Notes: generated by a model not told the origin, from the sequence alone. A stretch of DNA of 64,000 nucleotides from Halobacteriales archaeon YIM A00010 (GCA_025041175.1 JAKCFJ010000001.1:2794635-2858634); one strand, 5' to 3'. Shown: positions 55,485 through 64,000, counted from the first letter of the stretch. Numbers and translations: made by a program.

Positions 55485-58170
55485 CGATCCGCCGCTGAAA
55501 GTCGTTGAGCGTCTTGAGAGCTTCGAGGGGCGTCATATCCGCGATCGAAAGCTCACGAACCTCCGATTCGATCTCCCGTACCACGTCGTTCGAACCATGG
55601 CCGTTCTCGCGCTGAGAGAGGGTCCGAACGGAGGAATCACTGTCGGTCTCCGCGCTCGCAGGGGGCTGGGTGTGGCCGTTGGTCCGTTCGTTCGTCGCCG
55701 GCTCGGCGTCCGGGTGCTCGTGTCCCGGTCCGCTCGGGAGTCCATCCGCGAGCAGCGTCCGCGACCGCTCGATCACCGACGCCGGAACGCCAGCGAGGCG
55801 AGCCACTTCGATTCCATAGGAGGCCTCCGACGCGCCCGCAACCGCGGTGTGGAGAAACGTCATCTCCTCCCCGCTCCGGTCGACGGTGAAATGGAGGTTC
55901 ATCACGTCCGTCCGGTGCTCGGCAATCCTCGTGAGATCGTGGTAATGAGTGGCGAAAAGCGTCGTCGCGCTGATCTCGTCGTGAATGAACTCCGTCACGG
56001 CCCACGCGATGGCCCGACCGTCGGCGGTGCTCGTTCCGCGACCGACCTCATCGAGCAGCACGAGCGAGCGATCGGTCGCGTTGTGGAGGATGTCGGACAG
56101 CTCGGTCATTTCACGCATAAACGTCGACTGTCCGCCCGCGATGTCGTCGCTCGCGCCCACGCGGGTGAAGATGCGGTCGACCACAGGGAGTCGAGCGGCG
56201 TCGGTGGGCACGAAGCTTCCCATCTGCGCGAGGAGCACGATGAGCGCGACCTGGCGCATGTACGTCGATTTCCCGCTCATGTTCGGACCGGTGACGACGG
56301 CCAGCCGTTCCTCGGTGAGGTCGGTGTCGTTCGGAACAAACGCCTCTTGGGTCGTTTCCACGACGGGGTGGCGACCACCGTCGATGTGGATCCCGTCGTC
56401 GGTGAACGTGGGTCGTGTGTACTCGCGCTCGGTGGCGACGTGGGCCAGCGCACAGAGCACGTCGAGCTCCGCCAGCACCGACGCCACGTGTTGGACGCGC
56501 TCGGCCGCCTCCGCAACCTCCGATCGAACCTCGGCGAACAGCTGGTATTCGAGTTCGTCGGCGCGTTCGGCCGCGCCGATGATCTCGTCCTCGCGGCGCT
56601 TGAGGTCCGGGGTGTAGAAGCGCTCGGCGTTCTTCAGCGTCTGTCTGCGCGTGTACTCCTCGGGCACCCGGTCGAGATTGGGGTTCGTGACCTCGATGTA
56701 GTAGCCGTGCACCTCGTTGTACCCCACCTTCAACGAGTCGATGCCGGTGCGCTCGCGCTCGCGGGCTTCGAGGTCGGCCACCCACTCGCGGCCGTCGCGT
56801 TCGGTCGCTCGCAGCGCCTCGAGTTCCTCGTCGTAGCCCGCCTGGATGACGCCTCCTTCGGTCACTTCGATCGGTGGCTCCTCCCGAACGGCCCGACCGA
56901 TGAGACCGCGAACGTCCGCGAGCTCGTCGAGCGCCTCGCGGTGCTCCACGAGCGGCCCACACTCCGCGTCCGCGAGCACCGCCTTCAGCTCAGGAACCAC
57001 GTCGAGCGTCGACTTGAGCGATCGGAGGTCGCGGGCGTTCGCCCGGCCGCGCGAGACGCGGGTGATGAGCCGCTCGATGTCGTACACGTCGTACAGGAGT
57101 TCCCGCATCTGCTCCCTGAGCAGCGACCGGTCGCACAGCTCGGCGACAGCGTCGTGGCGGCGTTCGATGGCCGTGCGGTCGAGCAGAGGACGGCGCAGCC
57201 AATGGGTGAGAGTGCGCCGCCCGAGCGCACACGCGGTCTCGTCCAGCACGCCTAGCAGGGTGTGCTCGTCGCCGCCGTCCCGGTTTTCGAACAGCTCGAG
57301 CGATTCGAGCGCGGTCGCGTCCAGCCGCATCGCTGCTTCGGGTGTATAGCGGGTGATCCGGGTGATGTAGTCGAGACCGCCGAGCGTTTCGCCCTGTGTG
57401 TACTCGGCGTACGCGAGCAACGCGCCACAGGCCCGCAGCTCCGCCGTCGAATCGAACACCGCAGCGGGCGTCGGAACGTAGGTCCCGACGCGCTCTGTTG
57501 CGGTGTCGGGATCGAACGCGTCCGAACGGAACGCCGTCCGCATCCCGTCGATGGCGAACGCCTCACCGGTTTCGGGGCCCGTGATGACTTCCGAGGGACC
57601 GAGGCGGTCGAGCTCGTCCTGAACGGTGGCGCGCCCGCCGCTCGTGACGCGGAACTCGCCGGTCGAGAGGTCCAGAAACGCCACGGCGTTCGTGGGTGTA
57701 TCGCCGGTCGACCCGTCGGGATCGGTGGCCTCGGTCGCGGCAGTCAGACAGGCGAGGTAGTTGTTCGGTTCGTCGTCGAGCAGTTCGTCGTCGAGAACCG
57801 TCCCCGGCGTGACGACCCGCGTGACCGCCCGATCGACCACGCCCGAAGCTTCGGATGGATCCTGGACCTGATCCGCGACGGCGACGCGGTAGCCCGCATC
57901 CAGCAGCGTCTCGATGTACGACGACGCGTTGTCGATCGGGATCCCCGCCATCGGATACGTCCCCGAGGAGTCCTCCCGCTTCGTGAGCGTGATTTCGAGC
58001 AGCCGCGCGCTGATCTCTGCGGCCTCACAGAACGCTTCGTAGAAATCACCGACCTGAAACAACACGAGCGAGTCCTCGAACTCCGAGCACAGCTCGAAGT
58101 ACTGGCTCATCATCGGGGTGAGATCCTCCCGATTCTCGGCCATCTTTTCCGGCGGTCCCGTTCCCTGCAT
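55468..58170 (-). CDS. mutS: DNA mismatch repair protein MutS
   Basis: 900 residues. The mismatch-recognition motif GDFYEAF (Phe-x-Glu) is near residue 42. Later come the connector, lever and clamp domains and the ATPase: [22 protein letters not shown] (Walker A), [19 protein letters not shown] (Walker B/signature) and [11 protein letters not shown] linker of low complexity ([20 protein letters not shown]) precedes the C-terminal helix. The upstream Met (MQGTG) or the later MAENRED are both possible starts. It forms an operon with mutL. Confidence 0.95.
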   Translation of the reverse strand: MQGTGPPEKMAENREDLTPMMSQYFELCSEFEDSLVLFQVGDFYEAFCEAAEISARLLEITLTKREDSSGTYPMAGIPIDNASSYIETLLDAGYRVAVADQVQDPSEASGVVDRAVTRVVTPGTVLDDELLDDEPNNYLACLTAATEATDPDGSTGDTPTNAVAFLDLSTGEFRVTSGGRATVQDELDRLGPSEVITGPETGEAFAIDGMRTAFRSDAFDPDTATERVGTYVPTPAAVFDSTAELRACGALLAYAEYTQGETLGGLDYITRITRYTPEAAMRLDATALESLELFENRDGGDEHTLLGVLDETACALGRRTLTHWLRRPLLDRTAIERRHDAVAELCDRSLLREQMRELLYDVYDIERLITRVSRGRANARDLRSLKSTLDVVPELKAVLADAECGPLVEHREALDELADVRGLIGRAVREEPPIEVTEGGVIQAGYDEELEALRATERDGREWVADLEARERERTGIDSLKVGYNEVHGYYIEVTNPNLDRVPEEYTRRQTLKNAERFYTPDLKRREDEIIGAAERADELEYQLFAEVRSEVAEAAERVQHVASVLAELDVLCALAHVATEREYTRPTFTDDGIHIDGGRHPVVETTQEAFVPNDTDLTEERLAVVTGPNMSGKSTYMRQVALIVLLAQMGSFVPTDAARLPVVDRIFTRVGASDDIAGGQSTFMREMTELSDILHNATDRSLVLLDEVGRGTSTADGRAIAWAVTEFIHDEISATTLFATHYHDLTRIAEHRTDVMNLHFTVDRSGEEMTFLHTAVAGASEASYGIEVARLAGVPASVIERSRTLLADGLPSGPGHEHPDAEPATNERTNGHTQPPASAETDSDSSVRTLSQRENGHGSNDVVREIESEVRELSIADMTPLEALKTLNDFQRRIDDRQQ

Positions 58171-58280
58171 ACGTCACTCCCGACGACCCAACCACTTAGC
58201 CTCCCGGACTTCTCCTCGGAAACAGTATCTCTCGACAGCGAGGACCGACAATCAAGTACTGTCTGCTCGAATCCACTCGT

Positions 58281-58583
58281 ATGCGCTCGAGCAAGCGGGT
58301 GGAATTCCGAGTACCCGAGCAACTCATCGACCTGATCGATCTCCTCGCAACCGTCCAGAACCGCGATCGAACCGACGTGCTCACCGACGCGCTCCGGACC
58401 TATCTGAGCGACGCTCCCGAGAGCGATGGGGTGAAACGGAATCTCGCCAACGCGTACTTCGAGGGTGGTGTCAGCGACGACGCGGTACAAGCACTGCTCG
58501 GTCCGAAAGAGGCGGGAAATCTCCGTCTTCTCAAAGAGCAACTCGAAGATCGGGAACTCACTGAGAAACTCGTTGATTCATAA
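58281..58583 (+). CDS. Ribbon-helix-helix (CopG-like) protein
   Basis: 100 residues. The RHH fold is in KRVEFRVPEQLIDLIDLLATVQNRDRTDVLTDALRTYL; the rest is a helical tail (LLGPKEAGNLRLLKEQLEDRELTEKLVDS). RHH proteins bind DNA as dimers, and many are antitoxins or small repressors. No toxin gene adjoins it, since the next gene is a NUDIX enzyme 35 bp on, so a solitary regulator is the simpler view. It diverges from mutS. Confidence 0.75.
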   Translation: MRSSKRVEFRVPEQLIDLIDLLATVQNRDRTDVLTDALRTYLSDAPESDGVKRNLANAYFEGGVSDDAVQALLGPKEAGNLRLLKEQLEDRELTEKLVDS

Positions 58584-58618
58584 ATCATTTTAATTGGTGT
58601 GCTTGTCTCTTCTCATTC

Positions 58619-59068
58619 ATGAGCAACAATCAAGCGTACGTTCTCAACGTCGAAGGCGCTGTGAGCAACGACGGCGCCTTTCTCATCGGAACGCGCTCTC
58701 AGGAAGAGGGTCACGCTGCCGGCGAAATCGGTTTGATCGGCGGGACGGTCGAAGCCTCTGGCGGATCCGACGACACCTTGAAAGCGACCGTTCGCAGGGA
58801 GATTCGGGAAGAGACGACTGTTGAAGTGGCGGATGAAATGGCCTACGTCGAGAGCCACCAGTTCCACACCGACGATGGAACGCCGGTGGTGAACGTCGTC
58901 TTTCTCTGTCGGTACGAGAGCGGCACGGCTGTCGCCGCCGAACCCGACGAGCTTGCGTCGGTACAGTGGCTGTCGGCCGACGAGATCGCGTCCCACCCGG
59001 ACGTGCCGCCGTGGACGCATCGAAGCGTCGAACGGGCCGAACGACGACGGCTCGAACTCGGGTGGTAG
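58619..59068 (+). CDS. NUDIX hydrolase
   Basis: 149 residues. The Nudix helix is ATVRREIREETTVEV, matching REUxEE, with the usual Gly after EE replaced by Thr; the preceding loop GGTVEASGGSDDTLK is longer than standard. The C-terminus has ASVQWLSADEIASHP, typical of the fold. The substrate is unknown; Mg-dependent hydrolysis of a nucleoside diphosphate derivative is expected. It may share a transcript with the RHH gene. Confidence 0.85.
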   Translation: MSNNQAYVLNVEGAVSNDGAFLIGTRSQEEGHAAGEIGLIGGTVEASGGSDDTLKATVRREIREETTVEVADEMAYVESHQFHTDDGTPVVNVVFLCRYESGTAVAAEPDELASVQWLSADEIASHPDVPPWTHRSVERAERRRLELGW

Positions 59069-59096
59069 CCGGTTAGGGACGAGAACGGAGCGTTCT

Positions 59097-59196
59097 ATAC
59101 TGTCGGACAGAGATGATTGCATATCAGCTGCTGGTGGCCGCCAGACGGCAGCTGGATATTCTGTCACATTCCGTCCGTGACTCTGTCCGACAGTAT
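59097..59196. mobile_element. Type I inverted-repeat element, copy C (100 bp, opposite orientation)
   Basis: Perfect 16-bp terminal inverted repeats, ATACTGTCGGACAGAG and complement. Read in reverse it aligns with copy A over all 100 bp at roughly 80 percent identity by eye. Its inner stem is ATATC/GATAT where copies A and B have CTATC/GATAG: both sides of a pair changed. It lies 28 bp after the NUDIX stop. Confidence 0.8.
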
Positions 59197-59365
59197 GAGG
59201 ACCGAGGCGGCTCAGTAGCACTAGATCGGATGAGGGGTACCCAGCGACCACCACGTCTCCTACCGAGGAGGCAACTATTTTGGTGCATTCACGAAGTGAA
59301 TCCATCATCACGACAGCGTGGGTGTCAGTATCGTTTTGTACGCTCCACTTGATGCGTGTTCCACG

Positions 59366-59995
59366 ATGATCCAAGAGATTCGATCGATTGCTCGCTCTTA
59401 CTTTCATGAGGAGATGAGTGGCGCACACGACTGGCATCACGTGCAGCGAGTCGAAGCGACCGCTGACAGACTCATGACCGATCATCCCGACGCAGATGCA
59501 CACAGTATTCAGCTCTCGGCACTGCTCCACGACATTGGGCGGGCAAAAGAGGATCGGGGCGAGATAGAGGATCACGCTGACTGGGGCGCAGACGAAAGTG
59601 CACGAATCCTCCGAGAGCACGACGCGACTGAAGAAACGATTGCTGCCGTCAACCACTGTATCCGGGCACACCGTTATTCCAACGACGTCACACCCGAGAC
59701 GACCGAGGCAAAAATTGTCAGCGATGCGGATAATCTCGATGCCTTGGGAGCGGTCGGTATTGCGCGGTGTTTCACCTATGGTGGCGAACGGGGTTTGTCG
59801 ATTCATGATCCGACGCTCCCACCCGAAGAGGACCCATCAACCGCAGGAACGACGCAATACAACCACCTCCACAAGAAAATCCTCGACCTTCCGCATCGAA
59901 TGTACACTGACGCCGGGAGAGAACTTGCTGACGAACGGAGCGCGTTCGTGCAGGAATTCATAGCGCGATTCGAAAAAGAGGCGACTGGACCGTGA
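59366..59995 (+). CDS. HD-domain phosphohydrolase
   Basis: 209 residues. Metal-binding residues are in GAHDWHHVQRVE (first His), SALLHDIGRAKED (HD pair) and IVSDADNLDALGAVGIAR (final Asp). This is the HDIG/YedJ-like small HD family, which hydrolyses phosphates of nucleotides or similar compounds. The start MIQEIRSIARSYFHEEM is favoured: 16 upstream in-frame codons have no conservation. Its promoter probably lies in the region between the type I element and the start. Confidence 0.85.
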   Translation: MIQEIRSIARSYFHEEMSGAHDWHHVQRVEATADRLMTDHPDADAHSIQLSALLHDIGRAKEDRGEIEDHADWGADESARILREHDATEETIAAVNHCIRAHRYSNDVTPETTEAKIVSDADNLDALGAVGIARCFTYGGERGLSIHDPTLPPEEDPSTAGTTQYNHLHKKILDLPHRMYTDAGRELADERSAFVQEFIARFEKEATGP

Positions 59996-60186
59996 GGGAT
60001 CCGACCGATGGGCGCTGTGTATTTCGATGTCGATGCAGAAGTCGGCTCGGTCGATTCGTTATACATAGCCACCGCCGAAATGTAGGATAGTAGTGTTGTT
60101 TTCAATACGGGCTATACACGAGAGAGATACCTGCCTGACTCCAGTTTAGATGAAATTATACTACTCGCGGTCGAGAATCGCCGGAT

Positions 60187-61047
60187 ATGCAGTCAGACGA
60201 AAACGATAACGACGGCCCTCTCGATCCGGACGAGGCGTTCGCGTTACTCGGCAACGAGACACGCTTTACTATCCTTCAGACACTCTGGAATGCTCCTGGG
60301 TACGAGCTCTCGTTCTCGGAGTTGCGCACGGCAGCCGGGCTCCGTGAGAGCGGGGGCGTCAACTACCATCTGCGCAAACTTCTCGGCCGGTTTGTCGTTC
60401 AAACCAACGACGGCTACCGGCTTCGTTTTACTGGCGCACAGGTCATCGGGGCTGTTCTCTCGGGGACATATACACGAGAGATCACCAGGGGTCCTGTCGA
60501 GATTGAAGCGACCTGCGACCGCTGTGACGCTCCGCTCCAGGCGAGCCATCGGGAGGGGCGGGGGGTTGTCGCGTGTTCTGGCTGCAGTGAGTGGAGATTG
60601 CAGGTCCCCATGCCGCCAGGTGCTCTTGAAGGGTATGATGCGACGGCCCTGCCAACCGTGATCGACCGCTGGCAGAAGCAGGTAGCCCGACAGATGACCG
60701 CCGGGTTCTGCCTGCTCTGTTCCGGTCGACTGCTCACTTCACTCCGTGCTGTCTCTAGCCACGCGTTCGACTTCCTCATCGTCACATATACTTGTCAATT
60801 GTGTGGTTCGACAGCAGACCTCCCGATTGACCTCCATCTCTTGGAATATCCTCTTGTTGTGTCATTTTATCACGATCACGGGATAGACGTGCGGGCAACG
60901 CCGGTGTGGGAGCTCCAATACCCATTCGCTGACGCTACGCTGCTCGCTACGGATCCGCCGCGTGCCCGCGTGACGTTCTCGGTGGATGGCGACGAACTCT
61001 CTTTGAGGGTCAATAGCGACGTGAACGTGCTCACAGAAGACGAGTGA
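60187..61047 (+). CDS. Winged-helix regulator with zinc-ribbon domains
   Basis: 286 residues. The N-terminal ArsR-like HTH reads AFALLGNETRFTILQTLWNA, then LSFSELRTAAGLRESGGVNYHLRKLLGRFV. It is followed by two zinc ribbons, CDRCDAPLQASHREGRGVVACSGC and FCLLCSGRLLTSL..YTCQLCGS, and a C-terminal beta domain. Proteins of this make-up are abundant in haloarchaea and are thought to be transcription regulators sensing an unknown signal. TATA-like ATTATACTAC lies about 30 bp before the start. Confidence 0.85.
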   Translation: MQSDENDNDGPLDPDEAFALLGNETRFTILQTLWNAPGYELSFSELRTAAGLRESGGVNYHLRKLLGRFVVQTNDGYRLRFTGAQVIGAVLSGTYTREITRGPVEIEATCDRCDAPLQASHREGRGVVACSGCSEWRLQVPMPPGALEGYDATALPTVIDRWQKQVARQMTAGFCLLCSGRLLTSLRAVSSHAFDFLIVTYTCQLCGSTADLPIDLHLLEYPLVVSFYHDHGIDVRATPVWELQYPFADATLLATDPPRARVTFSVDGDELSLRVNSDVNVLTEDE

Positions 61048-61155
61048 CGTGCCCCATCTTATCTGTTATCAAACAGAACCAGAATTCTGTTTCGTCCTGA
61101 ACAGAAATATCAGTTTAATAATATTTATGGGTCAGCCGAACGGAGTCATATCTGT

Positions 61156-61317
61156 ATGAGGACGAAACCGTCAACTCGACCTCGGTGGCACGGGCTCCGA
61201 CGGGCGCTCGCGTCCGGTCTGTTGCTCTCCACTCAGTCCTTACGTACGTCATGGTGGGACAGCCAAAGCCCCTCTCGCACACACCGTTACTCAGTGAGCA
61301 AACGGAGGACGATATGA
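61156..61317 (+). other. Possible 53-codon leader frame upstream of the CPBP gene
   Basis: An ATG about 30 bp after the AT-rich TTAATAATATTTATGG opens a frame of 53 codons (MRTKPSTRPRWHGLRRALAS and on), basic and Ser/Arg-rich. Its TGA overlaps the ATG of the protease gene as ATATGAG, which would allow translational coupling. The composition is not that of a normal haloarchaeal protein, so it may be only a passage for ribosomes or chance. Confidence 0.3.
61304..61308 (+). promoter_or_regulatory. Shine-Dalgarno site of the CPBP gene
   Basis: GGAGG, 5 nt from the ATG. Leadered genes with such sites are a minority in haloarchaea, so it is informative for the start choice. Confidence 0.55.
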
Positions 61318-62267
61318 GCAGCCTGTTTGACTCCGACAGTCATCTGTTCACCCTGGCCCGAAGAGGAAAGCGCCTGACTCCGCCCCTCCTGCTGGTCGTC
61401 CTCGTCTACGCATTCTACGATGGTGGGTTTCTGGTGGGGATCGGCGGGCTAACGGTGCTGCAGCAGTTGCCACTGCTCAGATCGCTGTTTGTCAGTGAGT
61501 CTGTTGCCCTCTTACTTCTGGGCCAGCTACTCAGCCAGGTGATCTACGCGCCGATCTACCTGCTGTTGTGGATGTGGCTGCGGTGGTTCGAACAACGCCG
61601 GTTCTCGACGCTCGGTCTCGAATTGGATGGAGCATTACGAAAGCACCTGCTCGGTATGTTGGCCGGTCTACTGATGTCCGGCGGGTGGGTCGCGCTCCAG
61701 GCGGTTACAGGCCACCTCGTCGTCGAGGGCGCTCTGAATTTCGAGCCTGTGGGGGTCGTCGTCTTTTGTGGAGCGATCGTTGGGTTCTACCTAGCGCGGG
61801 TGTTCCAGATCGGCATCGAAGAGTTGCTGTTCCGTGGGTGGGTGTTGCAGACGATCGGTACGCGCCGTGGCACCGTCGTCGGGGTCTTCGTCTCGTCGGC
61901 TTTTTTCGCGCTCATGCACTTCTGGAGACCCCTCGCTCTACTCGGCATTGGCAACCTCCACGACCCGTGGCCGCCGCTTTTAGCGTTCAATATACTTCTG
62001 TGGGGGATTTTCACAGCATTGTGGACGCTGCGAGACGGATCGGTCTGGGGGCCGACCGGGTTCCACGCGACCATACTCTGGTCGTCCGTTTTTGTCTTCG
62101 GGACTAGCGGGACGAATTCCTTGCTCGACGTGCGGGTGGTGGATCCCAGCTGGCTCACTGGTGGTACGGGGTTCGCCGGACCGGTAGAGGGACTCCCAGC
62201 GACGGCGTTGCTACTCGTCGGTGTCATGGTGATGGTGTGGCTCTCGTGGCGCGAGACGGAAGGCTAG
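61314..62267 (+). CDS. CPBP-family intramembrane metalloprotease (CAAX-type)
   Basis: 317 residues, about eight helices. The family motifs are GIEELLFRGWVLQTI (EExxxR), FFALMHFW (FxxxH) and TGFHATILWSSVF (HxxxN/B region). Such membrane proteases cut prenylated proteins or process peptides, and in prokaryotes some give self-immunity against bacteriocins. GGAGG lies 5-6 nt before the chosen ATG, a Shine-Dalgarno site that decides this start over earlier in-frame GTG or ATG codons. Confidence 0.85.
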   Translation: MSSLFDSDSHLFTLARRGKRLTPPLLLVVLVYAFYDGGFLVGIGGLTVLQQLPLLRSLFVSESVALLLLGQLLSQVIYAPIYLLLWMWLRWFEQRRFSTLGLELDGALRKHLLGMLAGLLMSGGWVALQAVTGHLVVEGALNFEPVGVVVFCGAIVGFYLARVFQIGIEELLFRGWVLQTIGTRRGTVVGVFVSSAFFALMHFWRPLALLGIGNLHDPWPPLLAFNILLWGIFTALWTLRDGSVWGPTGFHATILWSSVFVFGTSGTNSLLDVRVVDPSWLTGGTGFAGPVEGLPATALLLVGVMVMVWLSWRETEG

Positions 62268-62369
62268 TAGACAAAACAGAATATGGACAGGGAACTGTCT
62301 GATGTCTTCCTCGCTGCCATTCCATGGTGGCGTCGACTTGCCCGAGTCATGGCAGATTGACATCCTCCT

Positions 62370-62432
62370 CTGGAGTCTGAAGAGAGGCAGGTGGGCTTTT
62401 CATGCACAGTGAGAGTTGAAATCAATCAGCAG
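62370..62432 (+). repeat. Dispersed 63-bp repeat, copy 2
   Basis: CTGGAGTCTGAAGAGAGG..GGTGG..TTTTCATGCAC..TGAGAG..GAAATCAATCAG is alike in order and spacing to copy 1 in the 19-kb region. Just before it is TTGACATCCTCC, a phrase I associate with ends of haloarchaeal IS200/IS605 elements. No transposase remains. Confidence 0.45.
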
Positions 62433-62489
62433 CATAAATTTCTAGATAGATCATATATGATAAATCGACCTCACCGATCTCAGATCTCG

Positions 62490-62726
62490 ATGAGACAATA
62501 CGATGTTTCGGAGCTCTACAACACGGCACTGCGAGATCTCGGTGTTGCGGCGTCCAGCGAAGCGGCGTACACTGAGACATGCTTCGAGGTTCTCAGAGAG
62601 GCCGACATCCCGTTCCGACGGCTCAGCGTAGGACCGAACAACCACTACGGACCGACGGAGCCCGGGGATTCCGGTGTCGGTTGTCCGCGAGCGGAGTCGA
62701 CCACACAATCGGAAGCAGGTGACTGA
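62490..62726 (+). CDS. Hypothetical protein
   Basis: 78 residues from MRQYDVSELYNTALRDLGVA. The first 50 residues look like a small helical domain (SSEAAYTETCFEVLREADIP), then a polar tail rich in Gly, Pro and Ser. TCATATATGATAA lies 25-40 bp before the start, giving a promoter-like context. I recognise no family; it may be a real small gene or a fragment of one. The 110 bp to its left hold the dispersed repeat. Confidence 0.4.
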   Translation: MRQYDVSELYNTALRDLGVAASSEAAYTETCFEVLREADIPFRRLSVGPNNHYGPTEPGDSGVGCPRAESTTQSEAGD

Positions 62727-62749
62727 ACCGCCTCGAACCATCGAAAATG

Positions 62750-63134
62750 TTAGTACGCGATCACGGATACTCCTTCGATACGCTCGAAATGGGTGGTGTT
62801 CCTCGTGATCACGGATTCATCGTGTACGAGGGACGTCGCAGCGATCTGTATGTCTGCCGTCTCGATCTGTTGACCGCTGCTGATAAGGGTGGCACTGATT
62901 TGTCCAGCCTCCATCGCACAGTCCGTACTGAACGGGACAGTGCGAACGTCCGAAAGAAGACTTCGAACGGCATCCCGTTCCCGCTCAGAGCGATCCGCGA
63001 GATGAATTCCTTCCGCTAATTTCATCGCAGTAATGGCACTTATCTTCCGAGGCCCACCCGCTGGACAGTCGGAAAGCAACCCTTCAACCGACTCAACCCC
63101 TGAGTACGTCGATGAGAAACGTCGTATCGAGGAT
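62750..63134 (-). pseudogene. VapC-type PIN toxin gene, frameshifted
   Basis: The first stretch reads ILDTTFLIDVLRG and hits a stop; one base out of phase the protein continues VESVEGLLSDCPAGGPRKISAITAMKL, then AEGIHLADRSERERD, PFSTDCAMEAGQ and ETADIQIAATSLVHDESVITRNTTHF. Together this is a complete VapC with all acidic residues (LDT, AEG, TAD, TRN). Loss of one G in the run GGGG would restore the frame. There is also no good start codon before ILDT: the position reads GTA. Confidence 0.75.
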
Positions 63135-63379
63135 TACTGTTCGAACTCATAAGAAAACCGAGAGACGCGTTCGCGGTGGGTCTCGGTCCGTTCGTGTCGA
63201 CGGTCAGCAACGATCGCTGCTACCTCCTCGCCGGTTTCCGGGCTGAGAACGCCGTAGTACGACTCCAGCTCGACCCCTTTCGTGAGACGCCGAACCACGT
63301 CGCTGAAACTCTCACCCTCTTGCTTTTCCTCTTTCAGACGATCGTATGCGTCATCAGCGAGCGAGATTGTTGTCACCAT
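63134..63379 (-). CDS. VapB-type antitoxin
   Basis: 81 residues: MVTTISLADDAYDRLKEEKQ, then EGESFSDVVRRLTKGVELESYYGVL and an Arg/Glu/His-rich tail. This is the short archaeal antitoxin type (UPF0330-like) with an N-terminal DNA-binding ribbon and a C-terminal arm that wraps the PIN toxin. Its stop overlaps the broken vapC. TTCTATATT, 22-30 bp upstream on the minus strand, is a good TATA box. The intact antitoxin beside a dead toxin suggests a decaying locus or a retained antidote. Confidence 0.85.
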   Translation of the reverse strand: MVTTISLADDAYDRLKEEKQEGESFSDVVRRLTKGVELESYYGVLSPETGEEVAAIVADRRHERTETHRERVSRFSYEFEQ

Positions 63380-63460
63380 GGTCTGTCTGTGTATGTGTGC
63401 AATATAGAACTTTGCGCGATGAGACGATCGATTCAGATACTCGTTACCGGTGCTGTACGA

Positions 63461-64000
63461 TTACCGCCCCGTTCCTGTGACGAACTCCGTGATGACCCGG
63501 CTTTCAGCCCGGTGCAGCAGCCTGCTCGCCACCGATTTGTGGATGTCCAACGACACTGCCAGCTCAGTGACCGCACAATCTCGGGGCGTCTCGTAGTAGC
63601 CACGCTCGACTGCCTCGGTGATGATTTGCCATTAGCGATCCGTGAGCAACTCGCTCGGATCGTACGATTGGGTCGGCGACAGCACGTGATACGGGATGCC
63701 AGCCCCGCTAACTCGTCCGTATACTTCGATAGCCGTTCGTGGGAGGCCGCCAGCTCCACGGAAAACCACCCGTCCCGGAGGATGGTGGGATAGAGAAACG
63801 TTCTTCGACCTGCGGAGCGGGTCGTACGACTTCGTTGCTGCTGTCCGGAACTGGAGCAGCACCATCTGCTCGTCGGTGTGGTACACCTCAAACGAGCTCA
63901 CTTCGGGCGTATTCTCGAATCGGCGGACGAGCGCGTCTCCCTTCGGCGTCGCTATTTCAAGAATGACGGTCGTCCCGTAGCTGGGGACCCACAACGAACC
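63461..64000 (-). pseudogene. HTH-10 (bat-like) regulator with an in-frame stop, 5' end outside the window
   Basis: The frame runs in from the right edge: VILEIATPKGDALVRRFENT, VYHTDEQMVLLQFRTAATKS, then VLSPTQSYDPSELLTDR and a TAA. In the same frame it goes on WQIITEAVERGYYETPRDCA, VTELAVSLDIHKSVASRLLH and RAESRVITEFVTGTGR, the canonical HTH-10 domain, which normally starts LTxRQxxxL. The TAA stands exactly where Gln (CAA) is expected, so one C-to-T change broke the gene. Such regulators respond to light, oxygen or phosphate cues in haloarchaea. Confidence 0.8.

Noticed and set aside
60011..60088. 25-codon plus-strand frame MGAVYFDVDAEVGSVDSLYI
   Set aside because: The text looks protein-like but is too short to judge, without a clear ribosome site.

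Overview
The window is chromosomal DNA from a haloarchaeon (class Halobacteria). The evidence is a high GC content outside a few AT-rich islands, strongly acidic proteins, TATA boxes 25-35 bp upstream of starts that imply leaderless mRNAs, and archaeal genes such as topoisomerase VI, aIF6, eL39, eL31, L18Ae, prefoldin alpha, FtsY and a fused AhbA/AhbB. I do not name a species.

Layout. 1-9.5 kb: the end of a phosphohexomutase gene, a small haloarchaeal protein, gyrB-gyrA leftward, and top6B-top6A diverging rightward. 9.5-17.3 kb: housekeeping enzymes (metallo-beta-lactamase fold, AIR-synthase family, NUDIX, HIT, Usp, SDR, uracil-DNA glycosylase, a Trm9-like methyltransferase) with a PIN/HTH toxin-antitoxin-like pair and a tRNA-Gly(UCC). 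17.3-21 kb: an accessory, AT-rich stretch of small regulators, zinc-ribbon membrane proteins and a decayed serine recombinase. 21-30 kb: a hydrolase, the conserved eL39-eL31-aIF6-L18Ae-pfdA-ftsY translation/secretion cluster, ThpR, TPR, DUF424, YigZ, Upp and ArsA. 30-40.4 kb: CstA, an ABC exporter, two aldehyde dehydrogenases and an MFS transporter. 40.8-51.2 kb: thioesterase, Rad3-type helicase, AhbAB, a TrpD-like protein, cyclophilin, an amino-acid permease and a GT-C type membrane protein. 51.5-53.8 kb: a HEPN/MNT toxin-antitoxin locus split by an IS200/IS605-type element carrying tnpB. 53.8-64 kb: mutL-mutS, small regulators, NUDIX, HD, CPBP protease, a broken vapBC and a bat-like regulator with a nonsense codon.

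The least ordinary content is the mobile DNA. (1) A 1.65-kb TnpB element sits in the HEPN toxin gene, and excising it in silico restores an in-frame 116-residue protein. Its ends are packed with perfect 2-3-nt-loop hairpins, and a 51-bp double-hairpin insertion with a 4-bp duplication has cut the C-terminal tail off TnpB. (2) Two related families of about 100-bp inverted-repeat elements begin and end with ATAC(T/C)GTCGG(A/T)C. There are three copies of type I and two of type II. They abut stop codons, and the internal stem of type I shows a compensatory base-pair change. (3) Of three toxin-antitoxin loci, two have a destroyed toxin gene beside an intact antitoxin gene. All function calls rest on motifs and gene order read by eye; no database search was run.
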